Virus record (IMG/VR): IMGVR_UViG_3300036985_003341
Location: 1-20,743 of that record
DNA length: 20,743 bases
From: a virus
Direction: 5' to 3' (one strand)
Part shown: positions 15,458 through 20,743 of the stretch, piece by piece
Numbering within the stretch: position 1 is the stretch's first letter
Layout of the letters: every line of letters begins with the position of its first letter
Notes under the pieces: generated by a model
Databases searched by the model: none
Told to the model about the DNA's origin: nothing
The model's input: only the letters and a program-made list of their open reading frames with translations
Position numbers and translations under genes: made by a program

Positions 15458-16837
15458 CTACGAGATGCCGCACAGGACGGCGTGGCGCTGCGGCGCGCAG
15501 AAGAATAGGTTGTCGAACTGCTGCCACGCGCCTTCGTAGGCGGCGGTGCCGGGCACGCGGGTCAGAATGGCGCCGTCCTCGTCCATCCAGCCGGGAGCGG
15601 CGTAGCGGGCGAGGTAGATTTCCTTCTTGCCCTGCAAGAACATCGCGGCGTGCTTGGGCCAGTGCTGCGAGGTCTTGAACTTGATGCCCGCGATGCGCTC
15701 GGCCTGCGGGACCAGATCCGATTCGCGGCCCTGGTTCACAAAATAGCTCGTCGTGCCGGCGACGGCGGCGACGTAGGCGGCGCGCTGCAAGGGGCTCAGG
15801 ATCACGGTGTCCGGGTCCATGTCCGACTTGACCTTGACCTCATCGAACACAGCCTGCACGCGCTGCGCGGTGAGAGCCGTCAGGGCGTGGACGCCCGCGA
15901 CAGCCGAGGTCAGCAGGGTCGACTGCAACGTGGTCGCCGTGCCGGTGGCCGTGGTGCGGTCGATACCCCAGTGGTTCGGGTCGTACAAGTTCCCGAGGAT
16001 GCCGCGCGGCTCCAAGGAGAAGTCGTACTGCGTGCCGAAGTTGACGCCCGCGCTGTCGACGTACTGCGTGTTGTGAACCGCCAGGATGATGCCCTTGCCG
16101 TCCATGCCCGTGCCGAGGGTGGCAGCGGCCAGGTCGAGGGTCGCGCCTGCCGCGTTCGCCACCACCGAGAGGGTGACGGTGCGAGCGGAGGTCGAGAACG
16201 CCGAGACGAACACCGCCGGGTTGGCCGCGCCAGCCGGTAGGACTTCGGCGAGGGTGTCGCTGCGGAACACGCGAACACGGACCCAGGTCAGCGGATTGGC
16301 GGTCACGACGCTGGCGAACGGGCGGAAGTCGCCCTGGTAGTCGTGGATCGCGTCGCCGTTGTTGGGGACCGCAACCGTGCAAGCGCCGCCCGTGGCAGCC
16401 GAGGCGATATGCTCATTGAGGACGCCCTTGCAGCGACCGCCGAACAGGTACGCCTGGTCGTTGAACTGCTTGACGTCATCTTTGACGCGGGTCATCTCTT
16501 GGTCGAGGATGCCAGCGAAGGCGCCGGGGCCGGCGTTGGCAGCGCCCTTCATGGCACGGGTCGAAACCTGAATGCGCGCGGCCAGTTCGCTCGTGGTGAT
16601 GGTCAGGTCGCTGTAACGCTGCTGACCAGCCGCCGGCAGGGTGCCGGACTCGCCAATGAAGCCGATGCCGCTGTTGCGGCCCAGGTGGACCGGCGCCTTG
16701 ATTTCGGAGCCCTGCCACTGGTAGGGGCTCTCCTCGATGATGTCGGCAATCAGCGCCTCGTTGTTCAGAGACTCGCTGATCTTCTTGGTGTAGAAACGCT
16801 TGAGGATTGCACTCGCGGTGCTAAGGGAAGCTGGCAT
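15458..16837 (-). CDS. Major capsid protein, HK97 fold (459 aa)
   Basis: ATG 16837 lies seven bases after AGGAGA. Residues 20-140 follow the pattern of a broad phage capsid family: SESLNNEALIADII, then a PV.LGRN.GIGFIGESGTLPAAGQ segment (about 49-72) with regular glycines, and a helix ending LFGGRCKGVLNE (131-142). A beta insertion spans about 145-260. Residues 318-354 contain a long helix and VILSPLQRAAY, the usual spine-helix and P-loop region of the HK97 fold. The C terminus (about 437-459) includes a FDNLFFCAP strand. Four cysteines in total (136, 153, 447, 456). Scaffold gene immediately upstream and probable decoration gene downstream support the call. Capsid proteins of this type form the icosahedral shell. 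Confidence 0.9.
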   Translation of the reverse strand: MPASLSTASAILKRFYTKKISESLNNEALIADIIEESPYQWQGSEIKAPVHLGRNSGIGFIGESGTLPAAGQQRYSDLTITTSELAARIQVSTRAMKGAANAGPGAFAGILDQEMTRVKDDVKQFNDQAYLFGGRCKGVLNEHIASAATGGACTVAVPNNGDAIHDYQGDFRPFASVVTANPLTWVRVRVFRSDTLAEVLPAGAANPAVFVSAFSTSARTVTLSVVANAAGATLDLAAATLGTGMDGKGIILAVHNTQYVDSAGVNFGTQYDFSLEPRGILGNLYDPNHWGIDRTTATGTATTLQSTLLTSAVAGVHALTALTAQRVQAVFDEVKVKSDMDPDTVILSPLQRAAYVAAVAGTTSYFVNQGRESDLVPQAERIAGIKFKTSQHWPKHAAMFLQGKKEIYLARYAAPGWMDEDGAILTRVPGTAAYEGAWQQFDNLFFCAPQRHAVLCGIS

Positions 16838-16852
16838 TGTCGTTCTCCTGGG

Positions 16853-17686
16853 CTATTTCCAGCCCATTTCCCGCAAGAGGCTCTGCACCTCGGCGGTACG
16901 GGTACTGCGGTCGCCCCAACCCTTCTGGCTGGACTGCCCAGCCGAAGAATGAGAGGTGGCCCCTGCTTTGGCAGGCCGTGGCGGTGCCGAAGGCGTCGGC
17001 GCGCGTACCGGAGCGGCTTGTCCTTGTGCCTGCCCTTGCGGCTGCTGCGGCAAGTGCGGCGCGACCCACGACATGAATTCGTGGGCCACTTCTTCCAGGT
17101 TCACTTGCGGGTTTTGCGCGACCTGCTGGAGCAGGAACTTGCGCGGAACTGCCGGAAACTGCGCCTGGACTGCGGCGAGTTCGGTTGCCAACTCCTGCTT
17201 GGCATAGGCGACTTGGATTTCTTCAAGCGCCTTCTGCTGCCCGCGAACGAGTTGGTCTAGTTGGCGCACGCGAGGATCGCCGTCGTCCTCCGTTTCGCCG
17301 GTCACAGGGTCGACCAAGCCGACTTGCTCTAGTTGGCTGCGAACTTGGTCCGCAACCGCCTGCCGGGTCTGGAACTGCTGCTCCATTTGCTGCAAACGCG
17401 CCTGCGTCTGCTGGAGTTGCTGCCGCGCTTCGTTGCGCTCCCGGATCGTCTGGCTGAACCTGTCATAAGGGACGTGGTGCTTGCGCTGCTCTTGCTGTGC
17501 GCTCGGCTCAGAGGGCTGCTGCGGCTCCTGCGTCTCCTGTTTGGCCTCCGGTGCGGGCGTTTCCGCCTGTTGCTCCGTCTGCCCCTGCGCTTCTTGCTCG
17601 GGCTCCTGTTGATCTTCCTGTTCCTGCCCTTGCTCTGCGGCAAAGGCTGCCATTTCCTTCAACTCGTCCTGAGAAAGCAGCGCCAT
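16853..17686 (-). CDS. Capsid scaffolding protein candidate (277 aa)
   Basis: ATG 17686 is preferred over the GTG at 17698 because GGAG lies six bases upstream. The N-terminal 70 residues are dominated by Gln, Glu and Pro and look disordered. The motif VPYDRFSQTIRERNEARQQL (residues about 68-87) is typical of phage scaffold proteins. It leads into a long coiled coil (about 78-115) rich in Gln, Arg and Leu. A second helical part (about 130-205) follows. The C terminus is Pro/Ala/Gln-rich with a final helix (SLLREMGWK) that may bind the capsid protein. No cysteine. The gene is directly before the capsid gene. Such proteins co-assemble with capsid and portal and leave before packaging. Confidence 0.85.
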   Translation of the reverse strand: MALLSQDELKEMAAFAAEQGQEQEDQQEPEQEAQGQTEQQAETPAPEAKQETQEPQQPSEPSAQQEQRKHHVPYDRFSQTIRERNEARQQLQQTQARLQQMEQQFQTRQAVADQVRSQLEQVGLVDPVTGETEDDGDPRVRQLDQLVRGQQKALEEIQVAYAKQELATELAAVQAQFPAVPRKFLLQQVAQNPQVNLEEVAHEFMSWVAPHLPQQPQGQAQGQAAPVRAPTPSAPPRPAKAGATSHSSAGQSSQKGWGDRSTRTAEVQSLLREMGWK

Positions 17687-17700
17687 TTTTCGCTCCACAA

Positions 17701-17719
17701 CGCCCTGTTTCGCCGGGCG
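17701..17719 (-). other. Short hairpin in terminase-scaffold gap
   Basis: In the 75-base gap between the terminase stop and the scaffold ATG at 17686, the sequence CGCCC-GGCGAAACA-GGGCG (read on the minus strand) gives a five-pair stem with a nine-base loop. It lies just upstream of the scaffold ribosome site. No uracil run follows and no clear promoter boxes are visible. It may be incidental in GC-rich DNA or may modulate scaffold translation. Confidence 0.35.
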
Positions 17720-17761
17720 GCACGTTATTGGCCTCAGTTTGGAAACAATCGCCGGGCATTG

Positions 17762-19453
17762 TCAATAGTCCAGCGACAATTGCGCCATCTGCGCGCGAAC
17801 AACCTCGCCCGCGCTTCGCATTCCGATCTGTCCGCCGTCAAAGTCCTCGTCGTCGTCGAAGGCGTAGTCCGCCGGGCTCTTGCCAGTGAGCCGCTTGAAC
17901 CTCGCCTTGTCCTCCAAGGTCTGCGGGCGCTCCTTGGTGTCGACGCGCATCTCTGGGGTGATCTGGTCCCGCCCGATCAGCGCCATTGCGAGGGCGAACA
18001 GCATGTCGTCGTGGTTCGGACGCAGAGCTTCCGCCCGCAAACCGTCCTCCGACCACATGAAGTCGTTGATTTCCGTCTGCAAACGCCCGTCGATAAGGTC
18101 CACCTTGCGCTGGCCGATGTACTCGATGAGCAAGTTGATCAAAACGTCGCGGTTCTTCTTGCTCGTGGTGAAGCCAAGGCGCGGCTCGACCGGGTTGCCG
18201 ACGCTCGCCATCTTCACTTCGCGGTACACCCGCTGCGCTCCGGCCTCGACAAGCCGGTTGAGCATGTCCAAACCGTTGTTGTTGCGCTCGGCGACGATGA
18301 GAGCCCCGTACCTGTCGGCAATCCGCTTCACTTCGGCGGCAAAGTCAGGAACAGCGGTCCTTCCGTAGAAAGTTGCGACTGTCACAGGCTTGTCATGTAG
18401 GGTCGCGTCGATGAGATATGCCGCAGAAAAGTCGCCGTCCTCGTATCCGCCGGCTGTATCTACGCCCAGCACATAGGCTTTGTACCTCTCCGGCGCCCTA
18501 TATTCCACATACCCCTGCACCAACTCCGCAGAGGGGAAAGAGATCTTGGGGAACACCCGGCCCTTGCTCGAAACGAACGCCAACTCCGGGACAATCGGGA
18601 AGTTTTCGTGGAACTTGCGCCAGTTGTAGTGCAGTTCGTGGAGTTTGACGGCGGCGAAGTTCGCCTGGCCCTCGTCGATACCCCACTTGTCGATGTACTC
18701 CCGCAGTTCCGGCGTGAACGATGATCGTGGAACGTCGCGCGGAAGGTGCTTTAAGGTGTACTGCTTGTCTAACACCCACGGGACAAACAGCTTTTTCCAT
18801 CCGCTGTTCGCTTTCCACATCTCCCAGCCGTAGCCGAGGCCGTTTGCAGTCGTCTCGTAGACCGCGCGACCGCCCATCTTCGCGCCGCCCTCGATGGCGC
18901 CCACAACGTCCATAGGGTTGTCGTAGAAGGCGAATTCGCTGTAGTGCCGGAAGTGCAGCGTCGCGCCGCCGCGCATCTGTGCCGCCGTGCCGACCCGGTA
19001 ACTGCCGCCGTGCCCGAACACCAACTTGTTCTCTTGGTCCCGCTTGAGCTTCATAGAGCCCTGCTTGAACCACCACGGCAGCGCCTCATACCAGCCGCGC
19101 ACGTCTTGGAACAACTCGATCGCGGACTCCTGGCTGTGCGCCACGGTCGCGCAAGCAACGCCTTCGTTGAACAACGCCTGCCAGAAGAAGTACCCGAGGA
19201 TCGCCCGCGAGAAGCCCATGCGGCGGGCCTTCAGCACATAGGTCGCACCGTTCTCCTGCACCGCATCGATCAGCAACTTCTGACTCGTCCGCAGCCGGAA
19301 CGGGATCAACTTGCCCGTATCGCGGTCGATCACCTTGAGGTAAGTGTTCGCAAAATAGTGGAAGTCCTCCTTACACCTCAGCAATTCTTCCGCAAGGATT
19401 GCCGTCGCCCCACCTCGGGCGTCCGCTGAAAGCCCTGTTTCTGTTTCGGCCAT
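17762..19453 (-). CDS. terL: Terminase large subunit (DNA-packaging ATPase and nuclease)
   Basis: The 563-aa protein carries both terminase domains. The ATPase domain has a variant Walker A at residues 75-82 (KARRMGFS), a Walker B-like LHFRHYSEF with the probable catalytic E173, and the coupling motif ETTANG (200-205). The C-terminal nuclease (RNase H-like) domain shows VDTA with D332, E389 in LIVAERN, and the pair D482/D483 in HDDMLF. These sites match the metal-binding acids of large terminases. Start ATG 19453 has only a weak GGGG site nearby, and it overlaps the preceding 137-aa ORF by 76 bases. The enzyme binds the portal, pumps DNA into the procapsid and cuts the concatemer. Length fits family range (about 450-650 aa). 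Confidence 0.95.
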   Translation of the reverse strand: MAETETGLSADARGGATAILAEELLRCKEDFHYFANTYLKVIDRDTGKLIPFRLRTSQKLLIDAVQENGATYVLKARRMGFSRAILGYFFWQALFNEGVACATVAHSQESAIELFQDVRGWYEALPWWFKQGSMKLKRDQENKLVFGHGGSYRVGTAAQMRGGATLHFRHYSEFAFYDNPMDVVGAIEGGAKMGGRAVYETTANGLGYGWEMWKANSGWKKLFVPWVLDKQYTLKHLPRDVPRSSFTPELREYIDKWGIDEGQANFAAVKLHELHYNWRKFHENFPIVPELAFVSSKGRVFPKISFPSAELVQGYVEYRAPERYKAYVLGVDTAGGYEDGDFSAAYLIDATLHDKPVTVATFYGRTAVPDFAAEVKRIADRYGALIVAERNNNGLDMLNRLVEAGAQRVYREVKMASVGNPVEPRLGFTTSKKNRDVLINLLIEYIGQRKVDLIDGRLQTEINDFMWSEDGLRAEALRPNHDDMLFALAMALIGRDQITPEMRVDTKERPQTLEDKARFKRLTGKSPADYAFDDDEDFDGGQIGMRSAGEVVRAQMAQLSLDY

Positions 19454-19791
19454 GTCAAACCCCGCAACGCCTGAATCGGCGTCGGTCCCTCAAAACTTCC
19501 CAGTGCCTGCCCGTACTCGTTCAACTTCCGCGCGACAAACCCGCCTTCTTTCAAGCACTCCAACTCCACACACTCCAACCGCCACCACTCCCCACGCTCA
19601 AACGCCGCCCACTTGTTCCCCATCCGCTTGACGACCCCGTACCGCCCCAAAAGCCTCCGAAGAACAGGGTCCATCCTCGCCCACACAGCGGATTCGTCCC
19701 ACAAATCCAACCCTTCCAACCCCGTCTCTATCCGCACAGAAGCACCCATCCCAACAACCTCCACACAAGCAACCCCTTCCACATCCCCCAT
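19378..19791 (-). CDS. Unknown protein overlapping terminase start (137 aa)
   Basis: ATG 19791 begins a 137-codon frame whose last 24 codons overlap the terminase gene in another frame. Upstream there is only a weak GGGG near a poly-A run. The non-overlapping part (residues 1-112) is rich in Trp, Glu, Gly and Leu, with WWRLECVELECL (69-80) and a GSFEGPTPIQALRGL motif (98-112). The GPTP-x(2)-AL pattern resembles the small phage domain often written as ABA-sandwich type, but I am not certain. A 137-aa protein directly before the large terminase could in principle be the small terminase; no DNA-binding helix-turn-helix is obvious. Coding is supported by length and composition but less securely than for neighbours. 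Confidence 0.6.
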   Translation of the reverse strand: MGDVEGVACVEVVGMGASVRIETGLEGLDLWDESAVWARMDPVLRRLLGRYGVVKRMGNKWAAFERGEWWRLECVELECLKEGGFVARKLNEYGQALGSFEGPTPIQALRGLTWPKQKQGFQRTPEVGRRQSLRKNC

Positions 19792-19931
19792 TGCTTTTTT
19801 ACCCCAAATATGCTAAAGGGGAACCTACGTTTAGAGGAGGGGATAGCGAAGGCGGTCCTCGCAAGAGGATGCCCCGCCGAGCGTCTAGGGGTCGCGCGGT
19901 TGCACGACGGTAATACAGAGGCCAGAAAGCC
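19792..19931 (-). other. Structured non-coding gap upstream of the packaging genes
   Basis: No gene is visible in these 140 bases. Three hairpins can be drawn. At 19851-19878 a five-pair stem GGCGG/CCGCC continues, after a four-base bulge, into TCCTC/GAGGA closed by a GCAA loop (a GNRA tetraloop if read on the plus strand). At 19891-19908 GTCG/CGAC with an inner GC pair encloses a GGTT loop. At 19918-19933 GAGGC/GCCTC encloses six bases and reaches into the upstream gene's stop codon. No clear -35/-10 promoter pair is evident. A packaging (pac or cos) site, a promoter region or a small RNA are all possible. Confidence 0.45.
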
Positions 19932-20372
19932 TCAACGCACCAACCCCATCCTCCCTCCCCCCACAACCCCCGCACCCGTTCGGGCTCGACTCGCCTGCTG
20001 CCTCACAACAGCCATCGTCGCCTCCTGCCCAGCCTCCAACGCCTCGTAAAGCGGGATCACAACGTCCTCTACCCACCCGCGTACCTTCTCCTCCCGCCAA
20101 GTCGGATCCGGCAGGCTATGCCTCCCCGCCTCCCTCCACGCCTTGCGCTGCACCGTATGCTCGTCCGCCCACTGATGGTTGGCCGGCACCGCCCCCAAAT
20201 GCAGCAACGCCTCCTTGACACTCTGCTCCCATAACCGAACAAACACCCAAAGGTTGCTGTCCGCATCCAACGTCTCTAACCCGTTCAGAAACGTCGCAAA
20301 CACCGTGCAGTAGTCCCGCCGCAACCGCAGCAACAACGCATCCACCTTCTCGTAATTCGTCATGCTCCGCAT
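19932..20372 (-). CDS. Unknown helical protein (146 aa)
   Basis: The frame has three ATGs close together. ATG 20372 is preferred because AGGAGG lies seven bases upstream; an ATG at 20378 overlaps the previous stop as ATGA but sits one base from the site. The predicted protein is mostly helical, with aromatic and charged residues (DALLLRLRRDYCTVFATFL near residues 11-29 and LWVFVRLWEQSVKEALL near 41-57). The C terminus is Gly/Arg-rich and probably disordered. One cysteine. No family is recognised. The gene lies before the structured gap and could be a small terminase candidate or a DNA-metabolism accessory; neither is shown by motifs. Confidence 0.75.
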   Translation of the reverse strand: MRSMTNYEKVDALLLRLRRDYCTVFATFLNGLETLDADSNLWVFVRLWEQSVKEALLHLGAVPANHQWADEHTVQRKAWREAGRHSLPDPTWREEKVRGWVEDVVIPLYEALEAGQEATMAVVRQQASRARTGAGVVGGGRMGLVR

Positions 20373-20374
20373 CC

Positions 20375-20743
20375 TCATCCCTCCTGTATCGTCCGGTACT
20401 TCTTCACCGCCTTAAGCACCCCAAGGTCGCTCGGCCCCAAAGGCTCCCGCGTCGGCAACCTCCCGTTCAACACCGCCCGTGCCTTCGCAGTTACCACCAT
20501 CCGATGCCGCTTGCTGCTCGGCTGCTCCGTCTTGCTCGCAGGCATCTCCGGGTACACCAAGTCCTCCCCTGCCTCGTCTAGCAACTGCGCCTCGATTACC
20601 TCCGCCTCAGAGAGATCAGGCGCCAAAACTTTCAACGGATGTTGCGGTGGGAGAGAGGGGTGTCCATCTACTTTAGCACCTGCCCTATTCGTCTTTTTTT
20701 CCTCTATATCAGGTTGCTGCTCACTCTGACTTTGGCCCTCCTC
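20375..20743 (-). CDS. Unknown protein, 5' end cut by window edge
   Basis: The frame is open for 123 codons from the right edge of the window to TGA at 20375, so the start lies outside. A TTG at 20635 could be read as a start but no ribosome site precedes it, and the upstream in-frame sequence is coding-like. The visible part begins with Glu/Gln-rich residues. It includes an acidic stretch (LSEAEVIEAQLLDEAGEDL) and a basic C-terminal part (KRHRMVVTAKARAVLNGR). The last helix ends KAVKKYRTIQEG. This acidic-to-basic pattern could suit a DNA-binding or terminase-type protein, but no domain is recognised. It overlaps the next frame by four bases or is adjacent to it. Confidence 0.65.
   Translation of the reverse strand, partial: EEGQSQSEQQPDIEEKKTNRAGAKVDGHPSLPPQHPLKVLAPDLSEAEVIEAQLLDEAGEDLVYPEMPASKTEQPSSKRHRMVVTAKARAVLNGRLPTREPLGPSDLGVLKAVKKYRTIQEG

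Noticed and set aside
17333-18400. Long open frame on the plus strand over scaffold and terminase
   Set aside because: It lies opposite two well-supported minus-strand genes, has Leu/Arg-rich composition typical of GC-rich antisense frames, and shows no ribosome site or motif.
19903-19922. CGGTAATACAGAGG, a 14-base match to a common 16S rRNA segment, in the terminase-upstream gap
   Set aside because: No other 16S sequence is around it, and a 14-base match of this kind is expected by chance at a non-negligible rate.
20635-20635. TTG start for the rightmost gene
   Set aside because: No ribosome site precedes it and the same frame stays open to the edge of the window, so the true start is probably outside.
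1-20743. Diversity-generating retroelement, CRISPR array or tRNA
   Set aside because: No reverse transcriptase, repeat-spacer pattern or tRNA-like clover structure was seen in the sequence.

Overview
The window is part of the virion-assembly region of a tailed phage, or of a prophage or metagenomic phage contig. Every supported gene lies on the minus strand, so transcription runs from the right edge to the left. A terminase large subunit, HK97-fold capsid protein, portal, ring adaptor and nozzle, with no tape measure, tail tube or baseplate genes, point to a short-tailed (podovirus-like) particle. GC content is high (about 60-70% in most genes) and genes carry AGGAGG-type ribosome binding sites, so a GC-rich bacterial host, perhaps a proteobacterium, is plausible. 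The host cannot be named from sequence. No tRNA, CRISPR array, insertion sequence, integrase, repressor or lysis gene was seen.

Layout in transcription order. (1) 20743-19378: two unrecognised small genes (the first cut by the window edge), a 140-bp non-coding gap that can fold into three hairpins, and a 137-aa ORF overlapping the terminase start. This stretch has far more C than G on the plus strand. (2) 19453-14918: terminase large subunit, glutamine-rich scaffold, major capsid protein, a strong hairpin, then a probable capsid decoration protein. (3) 14892-14048: three small genes, all with GTG starts, including a 90-aa protein with two glycine-zipper segments. (4) 14051-7657: portal, then a ring adaptor flanked by two lower-GC, charged, probably disordered proteins, then a large beta-rich nozzle. 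(5) 7653-4579: a small beta-helix-like protein and two beta-rich proteins of unknown function, candidates for adsorption or head/tail surface proteins. (6) 4575-1: three consecutive cysteine-free, Ala/Gln/Gly-rich proteins, very likely internal (ejection) proteins. The last one runs off the left edge.

From the terminase leftward the genes are packed with gaps of a few bases, or with 1-4 base overlaps, and behave as one late operon. Scaffold and capsid protein build the procapsid on the portal, terminase fills it with DNA, adaptor and nozzle close it, and the ejection proteins are delivered at infection. The departures from textbook order are that scaffold and capsid precede the portal, and that no small terminase is recognisable.

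Best leads: the glycine-zipper protein next to the portal, the structured gap upstream of the terminase, the capsid-decoration hairpin whose pairing is better on the transcribed strand, and the trio of unknown beta-rich genes between nozzle and ejection proteins. Family assignments rest on motif recognition by eye; no database search was possible.
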